A DNA stretch of 64,000 nt from Fragum whitleyi. Its lineage: Eukaryota; Mollusca; Bivalvia; Cardiida; Cardiidae. This document shows, in pieces, positions 12,075 through 24,764 of the stretch. The DNA lies in contig OX411543.1 in the NCBI GenBank assembly GCA_948146395.1, forward strand, positions 57,093,689 through 57,157,688, written 5' to 3'. A program made the translations under genes and the position numbers. Below the pieces are notes generated by a model, which was given only the letters and a program-made list of their open reading frames with translations, did no database searches and had not been told where the DNA came from. Within the stretch, counting starts at the first letter, position 1; each line of letters begins with the position of its first letter.

Positions 12075-12508
12075 CAGTTAACAACATCGCGAAATTGACA
12101 AGGTTGATGATTTTGGAATGATTTAGGAATGAAATTGAATGAGTGTGTGGAGCGAGTTTTGAGTGAATTTTATGGGGGCAATCCAATATCGCAAATTTTG
12201 TTAAGGATGAACAAAATTTGCAATATTGATTACCTTCCTTAAATAAAAAAAATGCATACAAGTTCTATATATAGCTTCCTATCTTTTCAAGACCATATCA
12301 GATGCTTACAATTTGAATTATGTCAGTGAAATCGCGATTTGTCTATATCCTTATTTACTTCGAATGACGTTGCTGATTCTATATTTTTCAATGGGTTTGA
12401 ACGTTTTTGAATGGTTTGAGTGAGTGTTTGGAATGAATGGAACGTTGAGTGAGCGATTTAGAATGGTTTTGATTGAGGAGAATGTCAAATTCAAGATATT
12501 TTTAACTG
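12075..12508 (+). mobile_element. family A element, full length (+)
   Basis: 434 bp, bounded by TA|CAGTTAACAACATCGCGAAA and TTTTTAACTG|TA. It contains the central palindrome at about 12172-12240 (TTAAGGATGAACAAAATTTG core) and the right arm TGGTTTGAGTGAGTGTTTGG. It lies 253 bp from the opposite-strand copy at 11385-11821, so the two form a large inverted repeat. Confidence 0.85.
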
Positions 12509-13589
12509 TAGGTAATCAAAAAATCGGTGATTGGAGTTTGAATAAGATGAATTCACATGGGATTTTGTTTGGCTCAGGCCAATTGTTTCTTGGAAAATCA
12601 ACTGAATAAAGTTTTTGTCAGGGTTTTTTAAATTTCAACTAACGTTTAAGAGTTTTCTTAGTGGTGGCACAAATCCCGACTAAACATGGGGGGATTCCTT
12701 TATTTCCGCAAATGCCCTTCGCCCGTAATTCTAAACAGCACATGCTTACCTCCTACGAACATTTACTTGCCAAAATCATAAATTCTGGCCTATTACCAAA
12801 CAGGGCATTTCATTTTTTTTGTCCCTTGATTCACAATGGATTTTCCCGACCAAGTGTACGGCTTTATTCCGAATAGGCCGGTTTCATTTATTGGGATTTA
12901 GATTCGTTTAATTCTAAAGACAAAGTATTTTCATTCGCTAGACAAAATTTGATATTTTTTAGAACGGGCTATATCGTGATCTTGTGATCGTCGTTAAAAG
13001 AGATTATTGTAAACCGAAACTGTTCATGTCCGTACGGATGTACCCGGACTGACACTACAGTGGAAATTTACATAAAAACTAAATTCTCGTAATACTATAT
13101 TTCACGACGTCACGAAGATATAATAATGTTTATGGGGTTAATATTTTACCAAATCAGGATGAGCAAATTTTGAAAGATAAAACTTACAATACTTATTTAC
13201 TAAAGATGTCACAAGCAAAAATGAAAACAGCGGTCTAAGTAACGTCTCAAATGTGACAATTTGAAGGAAGATAGACTTAAAAGAATGCGAAGACATTGGA
13301 TAAACGATAATTCACTGCAAAATGGTTAAGATCTGTTTGTAATTGAATTGCAACTTGAAATGTTGCATTCAATCACTCCTGATATTTTCAATCCCGAGGA
13401 AATCAAATTTTAAATAGACTTTGGTGGATAAGTAGGTTTAGTAATAGAAAATTCAACTTTATTTAATGGAAATAACAGAAATACGTGTACCACTACTTTG
13501 GGGCGATTGGGTTTAAGATTAATTTCGAAATGAGCATTAAGAAAATAATAATAAAAATCAAGTTATATCATATTATTGAAATTTCTTTG
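12509..13589. other. no gene recognised
   Basis: No spliced or long coding frame, RNA gene or named repeat. A 71-codon forward frame at 12661-12876 shows no domain. Confidence 0.45.
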
Positions 13590-13670
13590 ATGTTTTTTGA
13601 TGGCTTATCACTTGATAAACACTCTGCCTTAACAGTGAATTTATCAAAAAACTTATTCCAATCTTTCGTT
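13590..13670 (+). repeat. family C fragment
   Basis: GATGGCTTATCACTTGATAA...CAGTGAATTTATCAAAAAAC matches the small foldback part of family C (6640-6695 and 10430-10480). The CRE and long-palindrome parts are absent. Confidence 0.5.
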
Positions 13671-13749
13671 AAGATACACAATGTACTAATGAGAAATATG
13701 GAATCGGGCCTATGTCCAAGAATCTACTACGCCATTATATTTCGCTAGC

Positions 13750-14450
13750 AATTTTAAAGGATTGATATTCCATACGAGAAAAAAAAAACGAGTCTTTCCG
13801 ATTTCAACATTTTTAATCTGGGGTTGAATATCCTAATGAAACGATGAACATTAAGGTTCGTGTAAAGACTTTTTTGAACCTATTTATCTCGTTAATACAT
13901 ATGTCAAACCGGTGTGGTGAGTTTTTGAAATTTATTTTGTCTATTTATATGTCCCAAACACTATACATGAATATTAAGACATACAATATGTACAGCTTTG
14001 CGATCCTCACTTTCAATGTCAATTGCAACCAAGCCTTCTCATACTGTTCTTTACTTTATTATTTTAATATATTATTATTACTCTACTAAACAAAACTTTC
14101 ACAGATGTGTTGTCTGATCTTAGCCCACTCTGTCCACTTTCTAGTATGATATTACGGTATAAACTAGAGAATGACTTGCTGAAATGTCAAGAAATTACAG
14201 AATTAATAGGATAAGGTTTTATATCGTCTTCGTTGGTGTTCTTAATGTTCAGTGCATTTATAAAATTATAATTTCATTCGCCTTACACTTCACACAACTC
14301 GTATGGATAATTTGGGCATTATGTATACATAAAAATGTTACGAAATAAGCGAAAATGTATTACTTCTTTTCATACAATAAACGTGCTTTTCTGTTAGTGT
14401 GTCTTCAGGAACAAGTCGGAGGCTTTCAAATTCTTACCAGTCTAGGAAAT
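13750..14450. other. no feature recognised
   Basis: AT-rich sequence. An 81-codon forward frame at 13844-14089 is rich in hydrophobic codons expected by chance in AT-rich DNA and has no exon-like boundaries. Confidence 0.45.
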
Positions 14451-14642
14451 CGCTCATTTATATCTATATGAATGAAACGTTGACCGTTTGGAATGATTTC
14501 GAAGCATTTTTGAACAATTTGGAGTTTCCCTGAGGGATTCGAGAAAGTGTTTTAGATGCAACGAATAAAGCACCGATTTAGTGATTTAGGCTGGTTTTGG
14601 TAGGATCGCAATGATAGTCATGTTCACGATGTTGTTAACTTT
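14450..14642 (+). mobile_element. family A right-half relic (+)
   Basis: AATGAAACGTTGACCGTTTG ... GATTTAGTGATTTAGGCTGG ... TTCACGATGTTGTTAACT follows the right half of family A with many changes. The left half and palindrome are gone. Confidence 0.5.
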
Positions 14643-15139
14643 TTTAGTTCTAAGAAATACGAAATGACATATCATACATTGTAGCAGAGTTATTGTCATG
14701 AATTCAATTAAAGATTTGTCTGTATGATGGTCACAGTCGTTTGGACAAAAGTCCTACCACGGAATGCTTTGAACCAAACGGAAAAGTACTCGCACAAATT
14801 CATAACGAGATAGTAAATAAATATCTGTCGAATGACAAACAAAGACATCAACAACGGGGGTACTTAATTTGGCTGTTCGTGTACTAGAGCCATCTTGTTA
14901 GCACTACAATTTCCCTTTGATATACTCTCAAGCTTTTATCCGTTTTTGAGTGGTACTTTGACAAATGAATTTGCACGATCGTTCCTTGTGTTTATTAGAA
15001 TTCTAACACAATGATAATAGAACACCGCTGAAGAGAAGAGAAATTGTTTTGCTGTCGTTATTGTTACTCACTAATGAATACCGACATCACGTCCGCCAAA
15101 AGAATCAACATTTCTCTGCCGTCAATCAAAAAGCCAATT
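14643..15139. other. no feature recognised
   Basis: I see no ORF, repeat family or RNA gene in this interval. Confidence 0.4.
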
Positions 15140-15472
15140 GACAAGTTATATACATACTAAGTGTTTTTGAATGAGAAAAATATCTAACGAGGTTGGGAGA
15201 AATGATCATTGTCGAGGCTCTGCCGAGACAATGATCAATTCTCACAACCATGTTAGATATTTTTTCTTACAAAACATTAGGTATGTATTATATTTATCTT
15301 ATAACCTCTATTTGTTTTTTTTTCTCTTCGATGTTTGTAACTGAAATGCAAGTTTCTAAAGATAACCGCATTTTATCATTGTTCTAAAAACAACTATGTG
15401 ATACCATACAAAATATCATATGGGATGTTATCATACGGTTATTTGTAAAGTTATAAGATAAAATGGGATGAC
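15140..15472 (-). mobile_element. foldback element, family B, copy 2 (reverse)
   Basis: Reverse orientation of the 3995-4354 element: CATACTAAGTG, then the palindrome with AATATCTAACGAGGTTGGGA and ACAACCATGTTAGATATTTT (about 15177-15262), then the unique part with CTGAAATGCAAGTTTCTAAA and ATATCATATGGGATGTTATC, ending GTTATAAGATAAAAT. Confidence 0.75.
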
Positions 15473-16787
15473 TGTTGACATTCGACAGTGTCCACCTTAT
15501 TGATTAACATTTTCGATTACTTGTGAATTGACCGTCGTACTACAGTTTCAATAAGAAATCAATAAAAGTACATTGTGTATATTTAAATAATTGCAATCCA
15601 ATAAAATCAAGAATTTAATAATTACATCAATATTTGAAACATTATTTCTAATTGGCGCCCGCTGAAAGAAGTACTGCTTAATAATATTTTTTTTTAAATC
15701 AGCTTGATGTTGACCAGTAATATTACGATTTAACCAAATATTTCCAATGTCAACGCCATTGTCAGTAGCATAACAGCGATGTCGTCATGCTTATACATTT
15801 TTCTGACTGCCGTAATCAATGATGAAACTATTACGTCATAAGATTCCGCTAACGATTAAAATGGAAAAAGACGAGAAAACACGAGCTGTGCCTATTTCAT
15901 CATTTTCAACTAGACATGGACTATCTTAGTCCCATAAGGAACCTACTCATTAAACGCATGATCAATTAACAATGTTTCTTATTTAGAAATTTTGATCGAA
16001 TTTGATCTTGCAGATGAAATTTATACTAACAGTTTGTGTCTAGGCTCATACAAATAAGCGGCACATTTAAAAAAGAGAAATTGTAGACTCAAACGGCAGA
16101 TTAATTTTGCATTTACAACGGGTAAAATTTTCTATGTAAAATGTTGTTTACTTTTTTTCCATTCTTCTAAATTTAATTCCTCAATTACTTCATTATTTAG
16201 TTAACATTTTTCTTCGTTCTTCTCCCCATGCGAGAGTTACTGTATCAATTTTTGAACATCTTTTAAGACTTGTAGTTTTCATTATACCAATAGATGTTAT
16301 ATACTTTCTTAGACAGTATTCTATTCTATGACTATAGACGGAATTAGGCCTGCAAACCTACCTGAGATCTTCCCACACAATCAAAATAGCACAAAAGAAC
16401 ATGAAAGCCCAACATCTATCACGCAATTACGAAACCACTTTTCTACACGAATGCGCAACATCCCTACTGGCATTGCGTGTATAAGTACAATCGGCACCTT
16501 TTATAGGAGTACCATTAAGGCAGGACCTTTCTCACTGAATTTGAAAATAGAGAACGGCTTGGTTGAAATCTTGTTATGTTGGTTCGAAACTTTTCTTTAT
16601 GACAATATAACTCGATGAAGTCGATTCTCTTCCAAATTTCGTTTCTACAGCTTTTAGCGAGTTGAAGTTACGAGATTTTTAGTAAAAACCGACGATATTC
16701 AAAACAGACGATAGTAAACTGACTGACTGATACAATGTTTGTATGGGTTTTAAGGCCAGTTTTTTTTCAACAAAGTTCCTGTCATAT
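15473..16787. other. no gene recognised
   Basis: Contains a 96-codon forward frame (16328-16618) with no domain, signal peptide or membrane segment that I recognise and no splice context. It may be chance. The remainder is AT-rich without named repeats. Confidence 0.4.
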
Positions 16788-17005
16788 CGTGGAGGCTGGA
16801 GCAACTAACAAAAAAATCCTAGTATTTCTCACACCATTTCTACCATTATATCCGTTCTAGCCACGAGCTGCTTTCCAACATAGATCTTCGATTATCTACC
16901 CATGTGTGGTAGACTAATAGTCCAAAAGGATGAGTGCCGCCGTTGGGAATCTAACTCGGGATCTTTTTAATGGTATTCCGACGCACTGCCATGCAAATTA
17001 TAGAC
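16788..17005 (-). mobile_element. SINE-2, copy 1 (reverse)
   Basis: Read on the minus strand it shows a head ending in a B-box-like GAGTTAGATTCCC, then CGGCACTCATCC, CCATGTGTGGTAGA, GGAAAGCAGCT and TGGTGTGAGAAATACTAGGA. These landmarks appear in the same order in the + copy at 26137. The tRNA-like head is diverged. Confidence 0.6.
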
Positions 17006-17507
17006 ACTGATTTTGACGAAAATGTAGCAAACAGAATATGTGAGTTTTAATTAATCGTTACAAGTAGATGTACTCGGTAACGTATATAGATGTACATTAG
17101 ATGTTAAAAATTCTAAATATAAGAGTAAAAGTGGAAAGGAATTATGCGACATGAGCCACAATTTTATTTACTTTGTTCTCCAAAGGATATGACATACTCA
17201 ACCTTAATGATTCTCTTACTTTGATGATTATCTATATATAAGACACAGAATGCATATACAACATAGAGGAACAGTTATATTGATTTATTCACGGCACTGT
17301 ATCATTAAACAAAGGGCATTTGCTACAAGAAAGAATGTAATTTTGGTATATGTTTCCTCTTTTTTTCGATTGGTCAGATAAACAGAAAAATGTAACATTT
17401 TTAAAGTCACTGTGTATAAAATTCATGTTTTCGTTTATAAATAAAATTTTAAGCAACCAAAATGCTCATCATGTCATAAAAGATTAACGTTGTAAGGAAA
17501 AGGCCAA
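17006..17507. other. no feature recognised
   Basis: AT-rich DNA with no coding or repeat signal that I can name. Confidence 0.4.
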
Positions 17508-17926
17508 CAGTTAAAAACATCATGGAATTGACAAGGTGAATGATTTTGGAATGATTTAGGAATGAAATTGAATGAGTGTGTGGGGCGAGTTTTGAATGAA
17601 TTTAATGGGAGGTAATCCTAAATCGCAAGTTTTGTTCAGGATGAACAAAATTTGCGATATTGATTACCTCCCTTTTATACAAACAAGTTCTATAGATAGC
17701 TTCCTATTTCTTCCTATTAGTCGCTTACAATTTGAATTATGCTAGTGAAACCGCGATTCTTTATCCAAATTTATTTTGAATGACGTTTTTGATTCTATTT
17801 TTTCAATAAGTTTGAGCGTTTGAAATGGTTTGAGTGAGTATTTGGAATGAATGAATGGAGCACTGAGTGAGGGATTTAGAATGGTTTTGATCGGAATAAG
17901 TGTCAATTTTACGATGTCTTTAACTG
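17508..17926 (+). mobile_element. family A element, full length (+)
   Basis: From CAGTTAAAAACATCATGGAA to TTTTACGATGTCTTTAACTG followed by TA; the left flank is AA rather than TA. The central palindrome at about 17606-17675 has CAAGTTTTGTTCAGGATGAA and TTACCTCCC. The right arm carries TGGTTTGAGTGAGTATTTGG. The 97-codon reverse frame here is an artefact of the element. Confidence 0.8.
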
Positions 17927-18449
17927 TATAATGTAAATGCACACCAGCTACATAAAACATATTTTTCTGGACGGTGAAAAGTGTTAAATGGGGCAAGTTG
18001 CTCTTCAATAAAAACCTGACTCGTGAATATTTCATGAGGACCAGACTTATCAGTCTCCAATTCTGGGTTCGTCGAAGATGGGATGAACAGATAAAACGTT
18101 GTCCGCCGATATAGCTTAAGATCAGAAATGGAGATTATAAAAGTCAAAGTACATTATGATTGGTCTTATAAGTTTTTTTACGGCACATATGCAGTTGGAA
18201 TCCTTGAAAAAGAAATAACTCAAGTTTTTTTCTTAACATAGAGGTTAGGGTCGCGATCCCCGGGCGAAAAAAAAAACTGGTAAACCTATTTGTATTTCGG
18301 TTATAAAGCTGATAAACCGATGTCCCGTGTAACTATCTTTACATCGAACACAGATACCCTCCGCAGTTTTGTCCTCTATCGTAGGCCAGACTTTCCCTAG
18401 CACATGTAATGGATAACATAGATTGGCTGTTTGGAGGGTTTGATTCTAG

Positions 18450-18640
18450 TCAAGGACAACCAGAGGTCGCATTTCAAAAAATATTTCAATGGAAGGTACA
18501 TTGAACATTCTAGATTCAGTAAATAAGTACATTGCGAAAAGTTTCGACCCTAGTCAGTCTGCGCAAACCGCACAGTCTGAATAGGGTCGACACTTTACGC
18601 ACTACCCAGATGGTCCCTTTTGGCGTGAAGGGTCACATTG
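18450..18640 (+). repeat. dispersed repeat with GGGTCGACAC hairpin, copy 1
   Basis: Shares order and wording with 35165-35352: GGTCGCATTTC, GGAAGGTACATTGA, AAAAGTTTCGACCCTAGTCA, then the stem formed with AGGGTCGACACTTTACGCAC, then GGTCACATT. Class not determined. Confidence 0.55.
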
Positions 18641-18790
18641 ATTTCTACGTTGACGCCTCTTTAATCCAAATCATTGTTTCTGACAAATTCTGGCCCCAAA
18701 ACTCTTTCACAGACAGCGGACTACATTGAATTTTTGTAATGACTTTTTCAGCACTGCGTTCAGAATGATAAAAACGTTAAAACTGTTTGA

Positions 18791-18877
18791 AAATTTTATC
18801 CCGATTGGCACGGAAGTGCACGTGCAAATCGGCGTGCATTTGCACCGTTTTTTTTCATCCTGAAAGCAAGTCAGAGT
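18791..18877. repeat. dispersed hairpin repeat (GCACGTG type), copy 1
   Basis: TTTTATCCCGATTGGCACGG ... GCAAATCGGCGTGCATTTGC followed by GCACCGTTTTTTTTCATC. It parallels 41585-41690 (TTTTACCCCGCTTTGCACGT ... GCATAGCGGG ... GCACCGTGTTTTGTCATC). Confidence 0.45.
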
Positions 18878-18896
18878 TCCAGTAAAGAAGAGTCAA

Positions 18897-19193
18897 CAGT
18901 TGACAAAATCGTGAAATTGACAAGGTGAATGATTTGGGAATAAATTGAAAGCGTGCGATGAGTGAGTTTTGAGTGAAATTAAAGAGAGGCAATCCAATAT
19001 CTCTTTTTTGTTCAAAAAAAACCCCACACGTTATTTATTATTTCCCTTTAATATAAAATGTATACAACTTCTATAAATATTTTCCCATTTCTTCAATGTA
19101 ATTACATATTACATATATTTGTAGAGCCTCGACACTAAACAATTCTCCCAACCTCTTAAGATATTTCTTTTCATACAAAACACTAAGTAAGTA

Positions 19194-19276
<83 letters not shown>

Positions 19277-19376
19277 CTTTAATTTTCATACAAAACTAGC
19301 TCCTCCCACCTTTTTAATTTAATTCTAAATTCATTCAAAATCATTCACGTTGTCAATTTTACGATGCTATCAACTG
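18897..19376 (+). mobile_element. family A element with nested family B remnant and (TA)n
   Basis: Left end CAGTTGACAAAATCGTGAAA and right end TTTTACGATGCTATCAACTG frame a family A copy. Its interior is interrupted: 19119-19197 has GAGCCTCGACACTAAACAAT, CCCAACCTCTTAAGATATTT and CACTAAGTAAGTAATACATA, which is one arm of family B, and (TA)n follows at 19202-19272. The right arm of A resumes with CTCCTCCCACCTTTTTAATT. The 72-codon reverse frame with an Ile-Tyr run is only the microsatellite. Confidence 0.7.
19202..19272. repeat. (TA)n microsatellite
   Basis: About 35 uninterrupted TA dinucleotides directly beside a family B remnant, as at the right end of the 4.0-kb family B copy. Confidence 0.9.
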
Positions 19377-19989
19377 AATTAACTTTTCTTTTCATTATCA
19401 GAAAAATATACTTCTCGAAAATTAAGACCCATTTTTCTCATGTGATGGCTAAATTTTCCTCTCGTAAATTTCGGCGGAATTCCTCGAGTATTAAATCGTC
19501 ATTATGTTTTACACAGACGAAGTGTTAATGGCGGGAAACACGATGTTTTACTTATTTTTCTTATTGAATTTTCGGCTCATAAAATCCATCGGAACAACAC
19601 TTTGTTGAGAGGTTTATTTGATTTAATTCCTTCACGGCAGGGATGTTTAATCATTTGTTTTATCTTGAAAATATGTCAATAAATACGATATAACGGAACA
19701 ATTAAGATGCAAAAACATTCATTACTGCTTTACATTTCAAACTTGCCAAAATAATCTTTGATTACTTTTATAAATGGTTAATTTATTTATATTACGCAGA
19801 ATCATGCCCGTGTTTCTTTTATCGCAATTTACATGTTTACGTAGGTATAAATCACAGGCGTTTTTTTATTTCATATAAATCGAATGGTTGTCAAATTGTT
19901 TAGTTTATGTAACAAAGTTTTGCTCGTATAAAATTCCAACAAATAATTTGGTATATATTTTCTTGTTTTTATACCTTTGGATTACATAA

Positions 19990-20086
19990 CAGTTAATAAA
20001 ATTGTGAAACTGACATGGTGAATGATTTTAAAACGATTGAAGAATACTCTTGAATGAAATTTATGGGGGGGGGGGGGGGGGGGGGG
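19990..20086 (+). mobile_element. family A left-end relic ending in a poly-G run
   Basis: CAGTTAATAAAATTGTGAAA ... AAATTTATGGGG matches the left arm of family A up to the point where GGGAGGTAAT should begin. There it runs into about 22 G residues (20066-20087), and the rest of the element is missing. Confidence 0.6.
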
Positions 20087-21180
20087 AGAATACATCAAAA
20101 ATCAAAGCACTAAAAGTACTGATGGTGGACGTTTCTGTTGGCATACTAGAATGATTCTTCAATTGTTTGAGAAAAGAGAAATTTTACATTTAAAATTACC
20201 GTAAAAGGAAAATGACCTGACCCAAGTTCGCATCTTGCTTCAGATATACATTTCTCAACATATATCGTCGATCGTCAACCAAAGTCCTGTAATTACAAAG
20301 TTTCGATAACTTTGGCATTATTGCGAGTGTAGTTTAAAGAGTGATTGTCTGATCCATTGGGTATAAATGGAAAGAAATGACAATTAACTGATCTAGGTTA
20401 TTAATTATTATTCTTATTTTAATGCTAATCGATTCTCCGTAATCTCATAATTAAAATTATGGTGTTATATGCTTAAAATTTGCTATAAAAGGATAATAAT
20501 TAATTGTTCCACGATTTTCATTCACAAATAGAGAAAGAAAGGGTAAGTGGTTATATAAACCTGTAAAAAAATTGCAGACACTCGTCTCGAGGTTGGCTGT
20601 CGCGTGTTGAAAGTAAAGTAAAGTAAAGTAAAACCCCTTTCTATAAACCTTTATCAAACGACCTGAGAGCTTTACTTTACCTGTTCGGGCTGTATCGGTA
20701 TTCATGCGTAATCCGGTATTTCCATTAATTGGCCATTGTTTTTATATACATTATTAGTGTCAGGGGAGGTTACCATTCCAGTAATTCCATTTACCAAGTT
20801 TTCATGAGTGACCCCTCATAGACCATTGGGAAACAAGGGACAAATTACTCACTCTGCCTGAAAGGTAGTTCTACGCAAGCAAAACGTTCACCCGATCTCA
20901 AAATCGCACTTAAAAGATGTCTTTGGGGTTTCAACAAATTATGTAGAATCCTTGTTTCACTCCATTAATAAAATGCATAGTTGTCAGACGGATACAATTC
21001 TTGAAAAAGAGTAAATTGAATCTTAGTGAGCACTACTGTTTTGAAAACACATCAACATCTGACAGGATTGTTCTCACGCGGTATTAACACTGGTGAACGT
21101 AAACGTCCACCAGTCATTGTATTTTCCCGTTTGTGCACCTTTCGGGCGTATCAGACACTTTGAAATCTACATATGATAAT
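20087..21180. other. no gene recognised
   Basis: An (AGTAA)n-like run (AAAGTAAAGTAAAGTAAAGT, 20610-20630) is the only low-complexity feature. No coding signal. Confidence 0.4.
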
Positions 21181-21189
21181 ACAATTGTG

Positions 21190-21378
21190 CAATTATTTGA
21201 CCGATCGGAATGGAATGTTGATCATTTTATACGATTTTGAAAAAAATATTGAACAATAAGGAGCGTTTCTGAATGTTTTGATTGAATGTATGGAATGAAT
21301 GCATGAATGGAGCGACAAATGAATGATTTAATATTGTTTTGATGGCGGCGAGTGTCAATTTCACGATGTTACTAACTG
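21190..21378 (+). mobile_element. family A right-half relic (+)
   Basis: TGAATGTATGGAATGAATGC ... TTTGATGGCGGCGAGTGTCA ... TTCACGATGTTACTAACTG|TA. The terminal 30 bp are well kept, the rest has diverged, and the left half is absent. Confidence 0.65.
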
Positions 21379-21379
21379 T

Positions 21380-22940
21380 ACATTACATCAAATTTCAATT
21401 GACACTTACTATGAATAGATCTCTGTTGCTTTCTTATAACAGTCTTCATGTCCTTATCTCAGAAATCGAGTGCATATGGACAGAAAAGGTTTTAAAAAAG
21501 AAAACTCTTTTTAAACTTTTAATAAAACCATCGTTAGATAAATATCTAACATATTGCAATTGAAATGATTTTGTGATATTGATTTTTTTTTGTAAAAAAA
21601 AAACTTATGCATGTACGAACAAATAAACATTCATAGAATGGCCCGATCCTTCTTCATTCACAGTATGTTCTGCCTGTCAACACTAATGATAAAAGTGTTA
21701 AAAGCCTCCGTCCACCTGTTTCACCAATAGTGTGATTTATTGCTATTCTGTACCTATTAACGATGCTAGGTAAAAACAATAAAACATTTTCCTTAGAAGG
21801 GAACTTGTATCGGAACTTTGTTATTAACGTGAAATTAATATCAGCAATTAAGCCACACTAGAAGCTTCATTTAACATTTGTTAATAGGATGAAAAGCTAG
21901 GGACTAGTAAATCATTTTGTGGTAGTTCTGAAATATAAGCGATCAATGGGTCAGACCCCATCCGATTTTTGGCCTTTTTTGTTCTATATAAAATTGCTAA
22001 AACTTTCAGGTGCTGCAGCGCATACCACAACGCTTCATCTACATTCATAGATCTATCTTTTGAGACTAAAAAACTGGGTCAAATCAGGTTAAGTTTTGGG
22101 TAATTCAAGCGAGAGTGAATGCATCGTCTTTTCCCCACCCATTTAATTCGAGTACGCCCCCCCCCCCCGTCCCTTATCCGTCCTCCCGGAAAGGAAATCG
22201 TGCTCAAATAAGATCGAAACAAGCGTTTTATTTAAGAAGAGATTCAAAACTAGCAAAAACAAGCACATGGATCACTATTCTCCACTTCAAAATGCCATTT
22301 TCAAGCAGCACTAGTTTTTCTTTAATATCTACTTTTACCATACAACGACCTCCGGAAGTAAATTCTAGTGAGGTCACTCCAATGGTAAGGTGGTCCACCC
22401 ACTGCTGACTTATACATTAAAGTCTTTTAAAACATTCGAGTTTTTTGCATTTTGTTGATTCACTGTTGAGATTTCAATTTAGAATGAATATTGCGCGTAT
22501 CTTTTTTTTTTCTTTTTTATTGAACTCAATCAAATGAATATAGCCTGCAATGAAAAATATTACTAACCCTTTAGTATAGACTTGATCGTGTGAAACTATG
22601 GTTCCGTGACAAACTTCTGTATTTTGCCGATTGTTTTTCATATTTTGTTTGAAAATGAATGAACTCCCCGTCTGTAATATCATGAATTTGATTAATTTCT
22701 CTGGTTGCTTTTTTTCAAATAAGGCAAGAAAAGCAAGTTGCCGTCCGTAAACATAATGATCCATCGATCTCCTGCTTTATTTCTCTTCATTTTTCAGTTC
22801 TTTTTATTTATATACATGATATGGTCTCTCCCGCCGGATAGTAGTCAGGGTTTGTTATGAATATGATCTTGGTCCGAGGTTATAAAACTTTCCTCAGGCT
22901 CAACAGAGATTTTCAAAATTCAAATAAATGTATGTAAAAA
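21380..22940. other. no gene recognised
   Basis: Contains a C10-type homopolymer near 22157-22167 and frames of up to 97 codons without domains. No exon-like segment could be supported. Confidence 0.4.
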
Positions 22941-22942
22941 AA

Positions 22943-22991
22943 GATAATATTAATAAGTTGTTATTTATAACAACTTATCAATATAATCTTT
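22943..22991. repeat. isolated AT-rich palindrome
   Basis: AGATAATATTAATAAGTTGT ... ACAACTTATCAATATAATCT forms arms of about 22 bp around TATTTATA. No other copy was seen in the window. Confidence 0.55.
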
Positions 22992-23091
22992 TATATTCAT
23001 ACATTAAAATGAGTATCAAAACAGAATTACGGCTTTAATCTCAGATTGAAATTTGAGAAAATTTTGAACTAAGAATGATAAAAGTTAATAT

Positions 23092-23406
23092 AGCTAACAA
23101 CATCGTGAAATTGACAGGGTGAATAATTTTGGAATGGTTAAGGAATGAAATTGAATGAGTGTGTGGAGCGAGTTTTGAGTGAATTTAATGGGAGGTAATC
23201 TTTTTATCGCAAATTGTGTTCAGGATCGCGATTTTTCTCTGTCAAAATTTATCTTAAGTGACGTTGATGATTCTAAATTTTTCAATCGGATTGATCGTTT
23301 TTGAATTGTTTGAGTGAGTGATTGGAATGAATGAATGGGGCGCTGAGTGAGCGATTTTGAATGGTTTTGATTGAGGTGAATGTCAATTTCACGATGTAAC
23401 TAACTG
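23092..23406 (+). mobile_element. family A element with internal deletion (+)
   Basis: Both ends are present (TAGCTAACAACATCGTGAAA and TTCACGATGTAACTAACTG|TA). Only the left half of the central palindrome remains: the sequence jumps from GTGTTCAGGAT directly to CGCGATTTTTCTCTGTCA. Size is 315 bp instead of ~430. Confidence 0.75.
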
Positions 23407-23409
23407 TAA

Positions 23410-24326
23410 CCTCGGGCCCCGAAGTGATATTTGAGAAAAACCGATCTTAACCCAGTCTAGATTAAAAATGTTTTAAAGTACATATTAGCGAGCTTTAAAG
23501 CTTCTTTTCTAGTTGAAGTTAAAATCAGCCTGTCCCAAATCAAATCGAGAAGAAGTCTTTCTCTCACATAAAAATCAGTTTGGTCCGTCAAAACCCATTT
23601 TCGAACGCGAAGGTGATAAAAAAAGGCAAAAAAGTACCGCAAAACTGTGTTAAACACATTACGTCATGATGGCGTTAATTCGAAATTATATCGCAAAACC
23701 TGTATGAAAAAAAGGGGATTATGAAAGAATTGCCTTTGGATTACGTCATCATACATTTCATAATGAGTTACCCTGTTATATTCAACACCTTCTCTACCTT
23801 CTCTGTATTTAAGCCTACATGCATAAAGAACTACGATATGCGTTTTCTGTTGAAAAATAAGAAATATTATCCCCGTCAGCAAAATTATAAAAAATGATCA
23901 GAGTTTCTGACTTATCCCATTTTTTCTCTGAAGAAAAGATTGCATTATTTTCAGGAGGCGTTTCCAAATTGATGTGTCTTTAACGTGTTTCGATTGAAGT
24001 CTTGATAAGTTAAAATAAATGTGAAGAAGCATTTAAACGTATAGATGTTTGTAATTGATATACGTTAAACGTGTCGGAAAAGAGGGCTGTGTTTCTAAAA
24101 AAATAGTTTCCGTGATAAGTCTATTGTGTCAGACTTGCTAATGTGTACAGACGTTTTTCTTAATTATGAGTCTTAGATTAAGAATAAACCCGAATGGCTT
24201 TTAACTGATTATCAACATGGTTGTTTATGCACATTGTACTAAGCTTTTAACATATTTTTGGACCCGTTTCTGGAAACAATGCCCCTTTTTGTAAAAGGTT
24301 TAAGGGTGCTTATTCCGCATTTTTTT
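23410..24326. other. no gene recognised
   Basis: Reverse frames of 66 and 72 codons lie next to each other (23457-23882) but show no domain or splice context. Confidence 0.4.
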
Positions 24327-24573
24327 TTGGCTGATATGGATTTTAAATCGTGTGATTGGTTCTCGAAGACACACAAATTGGACAGTTCGTAGAGTTTTTA
24401 AAAGAAGGTAATAAATTATCGTTAATTGCCCCCACCTTGGACGAAATTAGCGATTCGTATTACCTCCCTTAAATTTCATTCAAAAGTCGTTTCACACGCT
24501 CATTCAATACCATTCTAAAGTCGTTCCAAAATCATTCACCTTGTCAGTTTCACGATGCCATTACCTATATTCC
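24327..24573 (-). mobile_element. family A right part (-), left end missing
   Basis: GGATTTTAAATCGTGTGATTGG, GAAGGTAATAAATTATCGTT and TAGCGATTCGTATTACCTCC form the eroded palindrome. They are followed by CACACGCTCATTCAATACCA and CACCTTGTCAGTTTCACGAT near the end. Confidence 0.65.
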
Positions 24574-24764
24574 AATGCGGCATCAGAAGATTACCGAGCG
24601 ATGATAAGATAATGATATGAATAATAACAAATATAATTAAAAATATTGATAATAAAAAATAATAGATAAAACACATGCATTCGTTTAGTTTCCATTTCTA
24701 TTGTACCACCTAGAAAATAAATCGAACGAAGAAGATCCAAACATGAGGTAATTTCCGAAAATAA

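Noticed and set aside
16328..16618. 96-codon forward frame as a small gene
   Set aside because: No domain, signal peptide or splice signals, and its codons look like unselected AT-rich DNA.
22115..22408. 97-codon proline/serine-rich forward frame
   Set aside because: Starts next to a C homopolymer, has no domain and no neighbouring exons.
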